A DNA stretch of 7,251 nt from an uncultured Haemophilus sp. (GCF_937976265.1 NZ_CALJRX010000259.1:1-7251); one strand, 5' to 3'; positions 1 through 6,694 are shown, counted from the stretch's first letter. Numbers and translations: made by a program. Notes: generated from the sequence alone by a model not told the origin.

Positions 1-1187
1 CGAAATTTGGTACACTCACTGTTTTCCGCTCTGCTGTTTTTACCTTTGTATTCGGCTCGGTAGCTTGTGCGATGTCAACCTCTCTCGAGACCCTTGTGCT
101 CTCACGAATTATCCAAGGTGTTGGCGGAGCATTTATGATGCCTGTCGCTCGCCTTTCGATTATTCAAACCGTACCGAAAAACCAATTGATTAATGCCTGG
201 AGTTTAATGGCGACAGCGGGATTGATTGGCCCGATTCTTGGTCCGATTTTAGGTGGTTGGCTTGTTGTACATACTTCATGGCATTGGATTTTCTTAATCA
301 ATATTCCTATTGGCATGTTAGGCTTTTGGGCGGCGGCTAAAGTGATGGGAAATCATAAAGGAAATGCAAGTAAATTAGACTGTACAGGCTTTTTACTCTT
401 TGCGTTTGGTCTAGTTGGTTTAACGCTCGGGCTTGACTTACTCGGTGAAAGTCATAGTGATCGCATAACCACATACAGTGTATTAGCGATTGGCATGGCA
501 TTATTGATGGCTTATTATTTTTATGCGAAAGGTAATGAACGCGCCATTTTGCCGCTATCCCTTTTCAATACAAGGACATTCCGATTAGGTATTGCAGCCA
601 ATATCTTCACCCGTCTTTCCGGTTCGGCTGTGCCATTCTTATTGTCATTAATGTTCCAACTTTCCTTTGGCTATTCAGCTGAAGTGTCAGGCTGGTTACT
701 TGCACCTATTGCACTAATGTCCGTCGTATTTAAATGCTTTATTGGGCATATTTTAAATATCTTAGGTTATAAAACGACGTTAATTTTATCGTCACTTTTA
801 ATGGCTGGCTCAACGGTTTCTATGTCATGGCTTGATTCCTCATCATCAACGACGTGGATAATATGTAATCTGATGTGGTACGGTGCCTGTATGTCGATGA
901 TTTTTAGCTCAATTAATACACTTACCGTTGGCGATCTATCACAGGAACAAGGCGGTGTCGGCTCGACGGTATTGAGCATTGTGCAACAAGTGGGTATTGG
1001 TTTTGGTATCGCCGTAGCATCCATTATTTTAACGTTATATCGTCAATTCATTGGTAACGAAGGCGAAGCATTACAACATGCTTTCAGTTACACATTTCTG
1101 ACCACTTCTGTTTTTGCGATCGCATTAGTTTGGATATTGAGCTATTTGCATAAAACAGACGGGGATCATTTGCGGAAAAAACGCTGA
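1..1187 (+). CDS. DHA2-family MFS multidrug exporter, MdtD/HI_0852-like (5' end missing)
   Basis: This inner-membrane, proton-driven drug exporter is cut by the left edge of the window. The frame is open from base 3, so the ATG at 72 is internal: the residues before it (KFGTLTVFRSAV...) look like the end of MFS motif A and the next helix. About 394 residues are visible, with many hydrophobic helices. The antiporter motif C is present as GLIGPILGPILGGWLV, preceded by LSRIIQGVGGAFMMPVARL and followed by SWHWIFLINIPIG, both typical of EmrB/MdtD proteins. The C-terminal half also follows MdtD (RTFRLGIAANIFTRLSGS, FSSINTLTVGDL). It ends in a basic tail (LRKKR) at a TGA. In H. influenzae I recall a similar gene (HI_0852) next to hbpA, as here. 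The family is clear; the substrate is unknown, and MdtD orthology is tentative. Confidence 0.85.
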   Translation, partial: KFGTLTVFRSAVFTFVFGSVACAMSTSLETLVLSRIIQGVGGAFMMPVARLSIIQTVPKNQLINAWSLMATAGLIGPILGPILGGWLVVHTSWHWIFLINIPIGMLGFWAAAKVMGNHKGNASKLDCTGFLLFAFGLVGLTLGLDLLGESHSDRITTYSVLAIGMALLMAYYFYAKGNERAILPLSLFNTRTFRLGIAANIFTRLSGSAVPFLLSLMFQLSFGYSAEVSGWLLAPIALMSVVFKCFIGHILNILGYKTTLILSSLLMAGSTVSMSWLDSSSSTTWIICNLMWYGACMSMIFSSINTLTVGDLSQEQGGVGSTVLSIVQQVGIGFGIAVASIILTLYRQFIGNEGEALQHAFSYTFLTTSVFAIALVWILSYLHKTDGDHLRKKR

Positions 1188-1213
1188 TATTGAATATCTT
1201 AGTTTAATTTGTT

Positions 1214-1235
1214 ATAAGAAAGATCATTTTCTTAT
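1214..1235. promoter_or_regulatory. AT-rich palindrome after the MFS gene, possible weak terminator or Fur-like operator
   Basis: Perfect 8-bp arms, ATAAGAAA (1214-1221) and TTTCTTAT (1228-1235), flank a 6-nt centre GATCAT. A short TTT follows, so the RNA could form a weak terminator for the exporter gene. The right part ATCATTTTC differs by one base from the right half of the E. coli Fur consensus (ATCATTATC), but the left half matches poorly. Iron or heme control of hbpA would make sense, but the sequence does not prove it. Confidence 0.35.
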
Positions 1236-1250
1236 TTTGTAAAAGTTTGA

Positions 1251-1271
1251 TTTACTTATATCTTAAGTAAA
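1251..1271. promoter_or_regulatory. Second palindrome in the hbpA leader region
   Basis: Perfect 8-bp arms, TTTACTTA (1251-1258) and TAAGTAAA (1264-1271), surround a 5-nt centre TATCT. It lies about 50 bp before the hbpA start codon, and a -10-like TATATT follows at 1277-1282. It could be an operator or a leader hairpin of the hbpA transcript. I do not recognise it as a known regulator's site. I found no convincing -35/-10 pair for hbpA. Confidence 0.35.
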
Positions 1272-1321
1272 AATTTTATATTTATGTTTAGGTGTTCCAC
1301 CCGATTAAAGAAGGAAAACTT

Positions 1322-2968
1322 ATGAAATTAAAAGCGACATTAACACTTGTTGCAGCGAGTTTGTTTTTAGCTGCTTGTGATCAATCTGGTTCTGCTGCAA
1401 AAGAAACTGCGAAAACAGAAACCGCAAAACCTTCAGGCAATAACACGTTTGTGTACTGTACGGCGAAAGCACCACTTAGCTTTAGCCCGGCATTGGTAAT
1501 GGAAGGTACATCTTACAATGCGAGTTCACAACAAGTGTATAACCGTTTGGTTGAATTCAAAAAAGGTTCAACTGACCTTGAGCCAGGCTTGGCTGAAAGC
1601 TGGGAGATCAGTGATGATGGTTTAACTTATACGTTCCATTTGCGTAAAGGGGTGAAATTCCATACCACAAAAGAATTTACGCCAACACGTGATTTTAATG
1701 CAGATGATGTGGTCTTTTCTTTCCAACGTCAGTTAGATCCTAACCACCCTTACCACAACGTATCGAAAGGGACTTATCCGTATTTCAAAGCGATGAAATT
1801 CCCAGATTTATTAAAATCAGTTGAGAAAGTGGATGACAACACTGTTCGTATTACCTTGAATAAAAAAGATGCGACTTTCTTAGCAAGCTTGGGTATGGAC
1901 TTTATCTCTATTTATTCCGCTGAATATGCAGATGCGATGTTGAAAGCGGGTAAACCAGAAACGATCGATAACAAACCAGTAGGTACAGGTCCGTTTATTT
2001 TTGTGGATTACAAAACTGACCAAGCGGCACAATATGTAGCAAATGAAACCTATTGGAAAGGTCGTACACCGCTTGATCGCTTAGTCATCAGCATCGTGCC
2101 AGATGCGACGACGCGTTATGCGAAGTTACAAGCAGGTTCTTGTGATTTAATTCTCTTCCCGAACGTGGCGGATTTAGCCAAAATGAAGACCGATCCGAAA
2201 GTACAGCTTTTGGAACAAAAAGGTTTGAACGTGGCATATATCGCATTCAATACAGAGAAAGCACCGTTTGATAACGTGAAAGTACGCCAAGCATTGAACT
2301 ATGCGGTGGATAAAAAAGCGATTATTGAAGCGGTTTATCAAGGTGCGGGCACTGCAGCGAAAAACCCACTACCGCCAACAATTTGGAGTTATAACGACGA
2401 AATCCAAGATTATCCGTATGATCCAGAGAAAGCGAAACAGCTTTTAGCGGAAGCAGGTTATCCAAACGGTTTTGAAACGGACTTCTGGATTCAACCGGTG
2501 GTACGTGCGTCTAACCCAAATCCAAAACGTATGGCTGAACTTGTAATGGCAGACTGGGCGAAAGTGGGCGTAAAAGCAAATCCAGTAACATTTGAATGGG
2601 CTGACTATCAAAAACGTGCCAAAGCAGGCGAATTAACGGCAGGTATCTTCGGTTGGTCAGGCGATAACGGTGATCCGGATAACTTCCTTTCTCCGTTACT
2701 TGCAAGTGCGAATGCGGGCAACTCAAACTTTGCACGTTTCAAAAATGCAGAATTTGATGCCTTATTAGATAAAGCGATAGGCTTAAACAATAAAGATGAG
2801 CGTGCAGCGCTTTATAAACAAGCACAAGTGATTTTCCATGAGCAAGCGCCATGGATTCCGGTTGCACACTCTGTGGGTTTCGCACCACTTAGTCCTCGCG
2901 TAAAAGGTTACGTACAAAGCCCATTCGGCTACGATGCGTTTTATGGCGTGAGTGTTGATGGTAAATAA
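1322..2968 (+). CDS. hbpA: Heme/glutathione-binding periplasmic lipoprotein HbpA (GbpA), DppA-like
   Basis: This is an extracytoplasmic solute-binding protein of the SBP_bac_5 (DppA/OppA) family, 548 aa. In H. influenzae it binds heme and glutathione, and it primes glutathione import through the dipeptide permease DppBCDF. The start is ATG 1322, with AAGAAGGA 7 nt upstream; an in-frame GTG at 1292 would add ten residues before the signal peptide and has no good ribosome site. The N-terminus is a lipoprotein signal (MKLKATLTLVAASLFLAAC) with the lipidated Cys at 19. Asp20 follows, which in enterobacteria keeps lipoproteins in the inner membrane. The mature part keeps family blocks such as LAESWEISDDGLTYTFHLRKG, VRQALNYAVDKKAI and GIFGWSGDNGDPDNFLSPLL. 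Nearly the whole sequence matches the H. influenzae protein as I recall it. No permease genes are adjacent. A strong terminator follows. Confidence 0.93.
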   Translation: MKLKATLTLVAASLFLAACDQSGSAAKETAKTETAKPSGNNTFVYCTAKAPLSFSPALVMEGTSYNASSQQVYNRLVEFKKGSTDLEPGLAESWEISDDGLTYTFHLRKGVKFHTTKEFTPTRDFNADDVVFSFQRQLDPNHPYHNVSKGTYPYFKAMKFPDLLKSVEKVDDNTVRITLNKKDATFLASLGMDFISIYSAEYADAMLKAGKPETIDNKPVGTGPFIFVDYKTDQAAQYVANETYWKGRTPLDRLVISIVPDATTRYAKLQAGSCDLILFPNVADLAKMKTDPKVQLLEQKGLNVAYIAFNTEKAPFDNVKVRQALNYAVDKKAIIEAVYQGAGTAAKNPLPPTIWSYNDEIQDYPYDPEKAKQLLAEAGYPNGFETDFWIQPVVRASNPNPKRMAELVMADWAKVGVKANPVTFEWADYQKRAKAGELTAGIFGWSGDNGDPDNFLSPLLASANAGNSNFARFKNAEFDALLDKAIGLNNKDERAALYKQAQVIFHEQAPWIPVAHSVGFAPLSPRVKGYVQSPFGYDAFYGVSVDGK

Positions 2969-2983
2969 TTAACGGACTATACT
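2955..2983 (+). promoter_or_regulatory. Candidate sigma70 promoter for pdxH
   Basis: TTGATG (2955-2960) and TATACT (2978-2983) are separated by 17 bp, a good sigma70 match. The -35 lies in the last codons of hbpA. The expected start near 2990 falls inside the upstream arm of the hbpA terminator, so RNA made here would lack most of that arm and could not fold the hairpin. Predicted from sequence only. Confidence 0.45.
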
Positions 2984-3014
2984 AGCCCTTGCAGTTGCAA
3001 GGGCTTTTTGTTTT
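2984..3014 (+). terminator. Rho-independent terminator of hbpA
   Basis: A perfect 9-bp stem, AGCCCTTGC (2984-2992) with GCAAGGGCT (2997-3005), encloses an AGTT loop and runs into a T-rich tract (TTTTTGTTTT). It starts 15 bp after the hbpA stop codon and ends 20 bp before the pdxH start codon. Confidence 0.9.
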
Positions 3015-3034
3015 CAAGCAAAAGGAGAAAGAAA

Positions 3035-3667
3035 ATGGACTTACATGATATTCGTGAGGATTATTGCAAACAGGCGCTTTCTCAGCATGATTGCGATCCT
3101 AATCCAATAAAACAATTTGAAAAATGGCTCAACGAAGCGATTACGGCTAAAGTCAATGAGCCAACAGGTGTTAATGTGGCGACAGTCAATGAAGACGGCC
3201 GACCAACAAGTCGAATGGTACTGTTAAAAGAAGTGAACGACCAAGGTTTTGTCTTTTTCACAAATTATCACAGCCGAAAAGGTCGCGCCATAGAACATAA
3301 TCCTTTCGTCGCCCTGACATTCTTTTGGCCAGAATTAGAACGTTCTGTTCGTATTGAGGGCAAAGCCGAAAAAATCTCGCCTGAACAATCAGATGAATAT
3401 TTTGCAACTCGCCCTTACACCAGCCGAATTGGCGCTTGGGCCAGCGAGCAAAGTGCGGTCATTTCTAGCCACAAATCTTTATTAGCGAAAGCAGCATTGA
3501 TTGCAGCAAAACATCCATTAAACGTACCTCGTCCACCACATTGGGGCGGTTATCTTGTGGTTCCTGATCGCATCGAATTCTGGCAAGGTCGCCCAAGCCG
3601 CTTACATGACAGAATTTGTTATTTATTCAATGACGGAAAATGGGAAAGAGAGCGCTTATCACCGTAA
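3035..3667 (+). CDS. pdxH: Pyridoxamine/pyridoxine 5'-phosphate oxidase PdxH
   Basis: This cytosolic FMN enzyme (EC 1.4.3.5) oxidises pyridoxine or pyridoxamine 5'-phosphate to pyridoxal 5'-phosphate. I start it at ATG 3035 (MDLHDIREDY), with AAAGGAG at 3021-3027; this gives 210 aa, close to E. coli's 218. An upstream in-frame ATG at 3008 lies in the terminator T-tract and has no ribosome site. Residues matching the E. coli substrate and lid positions are present: R7 and Y10, K65, Y122/R126/S130 in the EYFATRPYTSR segment, and R189/H191 in SRLHDR. The FMN-binding region (SRMVLLKEV, FFTNYHSRKG, ERSVRIEG) and the C-terminal signature (PRPPHWGGY, IEFWQGRPSRLHDR, ERERLSP) are intact. One uptake sequence lies inside the gene. 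It may be transcribed from a promoter overlapping the hbpA terminator. Confidence 0.96.
   Translation: MDLHDIREDYCKQALSQHDCDPNPIKQFEKWLNEAITAKVNEPTGVNVATVNEDGRPTSRMVLLKEVNDQGFVFFTNYHSRKGRAIEHNPFVALTFFWPELERSVRIEGKAEKISPEQSDEYFATRPYTSRIGAWASEQSAVISSHKSLLAKAALIAAKHPLNVPRPPHWGGYLVVPDRIEFWQGRPSRLHDRICYLFNDGKWERERLSP
3451..3459 (+). repeat. Haemophilus-type DNA uptake signal sequence core
   Basis: An exact AAGTGCGGT inside pdxH, followed by C and an AT-rich segment. In the pdxH frame it encodes the end of the peptide SAV, a common way for this motif to sit in coding sequence. It marks DNA that competent Haemophilus-type cells take up preferentially. Confidence 0.85.
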
Positions 3668-3692
3668 GTTTCTTAAAAATATCCTAAAAAAA

Positions 3693-3735
3693 CAACCGCA
3701 CTTTGATTTTTCAACCAAAGTGCGGTTTATTTTTA
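3693..3735. terminator. Bidirectional terminator built from an inverted pair of uptake sequences
   Basis: A perfect 12-bp stem, AACCGCACTTTG (3694-3705) with CAAAGTGCGGTT (3716-3727), has a 10-nt loop. Each arm contains one uptake core: the complement at 3695-3703 and AAGTGCGGT at 3718-3726. On the + strand TATTTTTACG follows; on the minus strand GTTTTTTTAGG follows. It therefore can stop both pdxH and the convergent yjhC operon. Inverted uptake-sequence pairs serving as terminators are common in Haemophilus. Confidence 0.92.
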
Positions 3736-3743
3736 CGTTATTT

Positions 3744-4850
3744 TTATTTACCGATGATTTCTGCTAAATCAACTTTGCGGTTTTCGTAACGAGAACGGGT
3801 ACAAGCATCGGCAGTGGCGATGGCGGCACGGGCAGCTTCACCGGTGAGTAATTTTACAAATTCCTCAGTTGGTTCCATTCCATGAAGAATATCGTTTAAA
3901 TAACGCATTTCTTTTTTCATAATAGAACTCAACCAGAGCGGTGTGCGTTTGCCCGGTTTACCGTATTGAATTGCACCGTCCATTTCTGTGCTGTTGTAAA
4001 TACGGGTACGGTCATCATCTTCTTCTTGGGTTTCGTGAATGAGGAAATAGGTGTCTTTTCCATCCACACGAAGGGTGCCTTTGGTATTGTACATATCAAG
4101 TTTGATTGCGCCTTTTTCCCCTTGAATTAATACATAATGTTCACCCCAACGGAAAGCCGAACCCCATTCTAAAACAGCGAAGCGATTATCCTCGTATTCC
4201 ATGGTGACAAAAATCATATCGTCTTCATCACCAAATTTTTCGCCTTTGTGGGCAACATTGGCGGCTGCCATGGTAACGGTTTTTGGCATGCCACCCATAA
4301 TGAATTGTACGCAGTCTAATTCGTGAATATGGTGATATAAGTGGCCGCCAGATTTTTCACGGATTTTTTTCCATGAAATAGTCGGTTGTTGTTCTTCCCA
4401 GCCGTTACGTGCGGTGTGGCAATAAAGCACTTTACCGATCACGCCTTGATTGATTAATTCTTTGGCATGGTGAACACCGTTAAAGAAGTTCATCACATGG
4501 CCAGCCATAAAGGTGACGCCATTTTCTTCGCAAGCGCGCACCATGTCATCACAGTCTTGATAACTTAAGGCGATTGGTTTTTCACAGAAAACGTGTTTTT
4601 TGTTTTTCGCTGCAAGGATGACCGGTTCTTTGTGTAAGTAGTTTGGTGTAGCCACAATCACGCAATCCACATTAGGGGAAGTGACCAATTCTTCAAGCGA
4701 TTTTGCCGCTACGCATTGTAATTCTTGAGCAATGGTTTCACCATTTTCAGGGTCGTATACCATTGTAATCTGTGCATCATCAAATTCATTCATGAAACGG
4801 GCTAAATCCGCACCAAAATAGCCAACGCCAACAACACCATATCGCATCAT
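3744..4850 (-). CDS. yjhC: YjhC/NanY-type Gfo/Idh/MocA oxidoreductase for dehydrated sialic acids
   Basis: This is an NAD(H)-dependent Gfo/Idh/MocA oxidoreductase of 368 aa, close to E. coli YjhC (NanY). That enzyme converts 2,7-anhydro-Neu5Ac and Neu5Ac2en to Neu5Ac, by transient oxidation at C4. Visible features are a Rossmann GVGYFG (8-13), an acidic residue after strand 2 (VYDPE, D33) that favours NAD over NADP, the catalytic EKP motif (90-92, K91), and GGHLYHHIHELDC (168-180). Blocks such as TPNYLHKEPVI, GHVMNFFNGV, LEWGSAF, HETQEEDDDR and GKRTPLWL match YjhC as I remember it. GGAG lies 6 nt before the first of two tandem ATGs; the second ATG (4847) is also possible. Only 10 bp separate it from the upstream oxidoreductase-like gene, so the two are probably co-translated. 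It ends at the shared uptake-sequence terminator. The family is certain; the substrate comes from similarity and the neighbouring transporter. Confidence 0.85.
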   Translation of the reverse strand: MMRYGVVGVGYFGADLARFMNEFDDAQITMVYDPENGETIAQELQCVAAKSLEELVTSPNVDCVIVATPNYLHKEPVILAAKNKKHVFCEKPIALSYQDCDDMVRACEENGVTFMAGHVMNFFNGVHHAKELINQGVIGKVLYCHTARNGWEEQQPTISWKKIREKSGGHLYHHIHELDCVQFIMGGMPKTVTMAAANVAHKGEKFGDEDDMIFVTMEYEDNRFAVLEWGSAFRWGEHYVLIQGEKGAIKLDMYNTKGTLRVDGKDTYFLIHETQEEDDDRTRIYNSTEMDGAIQYGKPGKRTPLWLSSIMKKEMRYLNDILHGMEPTEEFVKLLTGEAARAAIATADACTRSRYENRKVDLAEIIGK

Positions 4851-4860
4851 AATAAACTCC

Positions 4861-5934
4861 TTATTTTTTCACTGAGATTTGTTTTTCCGTTACCATGGAT
4901 TGCTTCGCTGCTTCTGCAACTTCGATGGCTTCAGTTAAACATAGACTTAATGGGCTGGTTTTTCCTTGCGTTAAGTGCGCCACCACGCTTTGTACTTCAA
5001 TTTCAGCCGCTCGGCTTAACCAAAGTTGGCAAGGTGCGTGGGTGACATTATATTGCTGTGTGCCTTTGGCACTTTCGCGTAAAGATAAATCAGCCTCAAA
5101 TTCATCAAATAAATCAACGTGTTCTATTTTTCCATCTAGATAATTAAATGTGACACTTGAGGTAAAGAAATTGACTTCAATCACACCATTTTCACCATGA
5201 ATTTGAATGCCCCATTGGTGTAATCGATAAGCAGTGCCCATTTCGAGCGAACCTAACACGCCATTTTTAAAACGTAATAGCAACTGCAACACATCGCGGC
5301 TGTCTGGTGTATCGTGATGCGCTTGATTAGCGGCCTGAGCAAAGACCGCCTCAATATCGCCTAATAACCAACAGAGTAAATCCAGTTCATGAATGAGGTG
5401 GAAAAGCTCACCACCCGTAAGATTGGCATCTAATTTCCACCATTCTTTGTTTGGTAGGTTTTCAATCCAACGCTGACGCATGGCTCGTGCGACCGTAATT
5501 CTGCCTAATTTTCCTTGTTCTAAAGCCGCTTTGACTTTTAACATGCCTGGCAACGTACGCTCTAAATGGCCCACAAAAATGACTTTACCTTTTTCTTCAG
5601 CAAGACGGCGTAAATGTTGGCCTTGAGAAGCGCTTAAGGTAAAAGGTGTTTCAATAAAGACATGACAGCCTGCATTTAACGCTAAGATAGCTGGGGAATA
5701 ATGAGCATAGTTTGGGGTGGCGATAACCACTAAATCCGGTTTAGTTTCAGCCAACATTTCTTCCACACTAAAAAAGGCTTGGCTGCCGTATTGGTCTGCG
5801 AGTTTTTGTGCAAGAGAAGGGTTGATATCGGTCACTGCAATTAAGTTTGCTTGGGCTTTGTCAAATGCGGAAGCGAGTTGAACGCCAAAAAAGCCGCAGC
5901 CGATTAAGGCAATGTTTAATCCATTAGTTTGCAT
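4861..5934 (-). CDS. Divergent Gfo/Idh/MocA-family protein with ETP in place of EKP
   Basis: This is a second Gfo/Idh/MocA-fold protein, 357 aa, probably cytosolic, located between the regulator and yjhC. I start it at the second of two tandem ATGs (5934), because GGAGG is 5 nt away from it but only 2 nt from the first (5937). The open frame continues upstream to 6030, but that part only shadows the regulator gene. It has a Rossmann GCGFFG (12-17), VTDINP (D36), IATPNYAHYSPAI, and GGELFHLIHELDLLCWLLGD around 174-193. The usual EKP motif reads E95-T96-P97 (HVFIETPF), so the conserved lysine is lost; the codon is ACA, one base from AAA. The rest looks intact. It overlaps the regulator's 3' end by 11 bp. 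It could be a partner subunit of YjhC, an enzyme with altered chemistry, or a sensor. Its substrate is unknown. Confidence 0.85.
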   Translation of the reverse strand: MQTNGLNIALIGCGFFGVQLASAFDKAQANLIAVTDINPSLAQKLADQYGSQAFFSVEEMLAETKPDLVVIATPNYAHYSPAILALNAGCHVFIETPFTLSASQGQHLRRLAEEKGKVIFVGHLERTLPGMLKVKAALEQGKLGRITVARAMRQRWIENLPNKEWWKLDANLTGGELFHLIHELDLLCWLLGDIEAVFAQAANQAHHDTPDSRDVLQLLLRFKNGVLGSLEMGTAYRLHQWGIQIHGENGVIEVNFFTSSVTFNYLDGKIEHVDLFDEFEADLSLRESAKGTQQYNVTHAPCQLWLSRAAEIEVQSVVAHLTQGKTSPLSLCLTEAIEVAEAAKQSMVTEKQISVKK

Positions 5935-6646
5935 CATGCCCTCCTTGTTGTAAGCGTTGGCGAATACTTTGGAAATATTGCAAGATCGCGCGTTGCATGC
6001 GTACCAAATCATGCGCTTCCACGGCATCAATTAATTCGCGATGTTGCATGGCTAATTTTTCAGGAGAAAGTATTGGTGGCGGTAAGCCTTTTTCTACTTG
6101 CTGATAAATTTGCCAAAATGCATCTAAATATTGAATCAGTAACGGGTTATTTAATGGCTCATAAAGTTTTAAATGAATGTGGTATTCATCTTTAGGTGAA
6201 AACTTTTGTTCTCGTGCATTTTTCTCCATATTGGTCACCGATTTTTGCAAAAGTGCGGTCTGTTCTTGGCTAATTTTTCCTAAAACCATCGGGGCAAAAC
6301 CGTATTCCAAAATTTCCCGAATATCCAAAATATTAATCAGCTGATTATGATCATTATGTAAATTCAGTTGAGTGTGAAAGCTTAATCCGCGAATCATTGG
6401 CACCAGAGATGATTCGCTCACAAAGGTACCCACACCATGGCGAATATCTAAAATGTGTAGCGCCTCTAAAGATTTAATGGCTTCACGTAAACTGGAACGG
6501 CTCACACCAAGCTGTTCAATCAACTCATTTTCTGTTGGCATCAAATCGCCGGATTTGAGATTTTGTTTAATGATGAGCGATTTGATTTTATCCTGCAAAA
6601 CGAGACTTGCTTCTTTTTTACTTGTTTTTTTCATTTCTGTTCTCAT
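5924..6646 (-). CDS. GntR-family (FCD/FadR subfamily) transcriptional regulator
   Basis: This is a cytosolic DNA-binding regulator of 240 aa, first gene of the minus-strand operon. Residues 14-77 form a GntR winged helix (SLVLQDKIKSLI, SGDLMPTENELIEQLGVSRS, SLREAIKSLEALHILDIRHGVGTF). Residues from about 105 to 228 form an all-helical FCD ligand-binding domain (DIREILEYGFAPMVL, HLKLYEPLNNPLL, QHRELIDAV). The FCD metal site seems altered: His158 and His202 remain, but the position of the last metal-binding His is Tyr224. Start choice is uncertain: ATG 6646 or ATG 6634, neither with a strong ribosome site. It is divergent from the YjhB-like transporter and probably represses both sides through the palindrome at 6700-6720. 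E. coli controls yjhBC with NanR, also FCD, but this protein does not look like a NanR ortholog. The inducer may be a sialic acid derivative; that is inference. Confidence 0.9.
   Translation of the reverse strand: MRTEMKKTSKKEASLVLQDKIKSLIIKQNLKSGDLMPTENELIEQLGVSRSSLREAIKSLEALHILDIRHGVGTFVSESSLVPMIRGLSFHTQLNLHNDHNQLINILDIREILEYGFAPMVLGKISQEQTALLQKSVTNMEKNAREQKFSPKDEYHIHLKLYEPLNNPLLIQYLDAFWQIYQQVEKGLPPPILSPEKLAMQHRELIDAVEAHDLVRMQRAILQYFQSIRQRLQQGGHDAN
5939..5946 (-). promoter_or_regulatory. Ribosome binding site inside the regulator gene's 3' end
   Basis: The minus strand reads AAGGAGGG, then C, then ATGATG. This strong site lies within the last codons of the regulator gene (encoding QQGG) and favours the second ATG as the start of the downstream gene. 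Together with the 11-bp gene overlap it points to translational coupling. Confidence 0.7.
6251..6259 (+). repeat. Haemophilus-type DNA uptake signal sequence core
   Basis: An exact AAGTGCGGT followed by C and, further on, an AT-rich tract. It lies within the regulator gene, antisense to it, where its complement encodes TAL of the EQTALLQKS segment. It suggests that the sialic acid locus has resided in, or was exchanged among, uptake-competent Haemophilus relatives. Confidence 0.85.
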
Positions 6647-6668
6647 TTTCTAATCTATTTTCTGAATT

Positions 6669-6684
6669 TGTGATCCAGCTCTCA
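6669..6684. promoter_or_regulatory. CRP-like site upstream of the transporter promoter
   Basis: TGTGA-N6-TCTCA, reading TGTGATCCAGCTCTCA, differs by one base in the outer half-sites from the CRP consensus TGTGA-N6-TCACA, and most of the surrounding bases fit as well. It is centred at 6676.5, about 53 bp before the predicted transporter start. This is upstream, but not at the classic -41.5 or -61.5 position. Confidence 0.5.
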
Positions 6685-6694
6685 TTCTCTCTAA

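Noticed and set aside
1292..1321. GTG start adding ten residues to HbpA
   Set aside because: It would put non-signal residues ahead of a standard lipoprotein signal peptide, and the good ribosome site belongs to ATG 1322.
2511..2790. Two minus-strand open frames inside hbpA
   Set aside because: They are shadows of a well-conserved gene, with no ribosome sites or recognisable products.
3008..3034. Upstream ATG adding nine residues to PdxH
   Set aside because: It lies in the terminator T-tract without a ribosome site, while AAAGGAG is well placed for ATG 3035.
4407..4415. ACGTGCGGT as an uptake sequence
   Set aside because: It has one mismatch to the AAGTGCGGT core, and such near-matches arise by chance. 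AAGTGCGCC at 4973-4981 was rejected for the same reason.
4895..5143. Plus-strand open frame antisense to the ETP oxidoreductase-like gene
   Set aside because: It is a reading-frame shadow of a conserved protein and has no own signals.
5935..6030. N-terminal extension of the ETP oxidoreductase-like protein
   Set aside because: The extra residues come from the antisense-free overlap with the regulator gene, show no family similarity, and precede a strong ribosome site at 5939-5946.
5924..6646. Naming the regulator nanR
   Set aside because: It shares only the GntR/FCD architecture; the recognition helix region and operator differ from what I recall of NanR.
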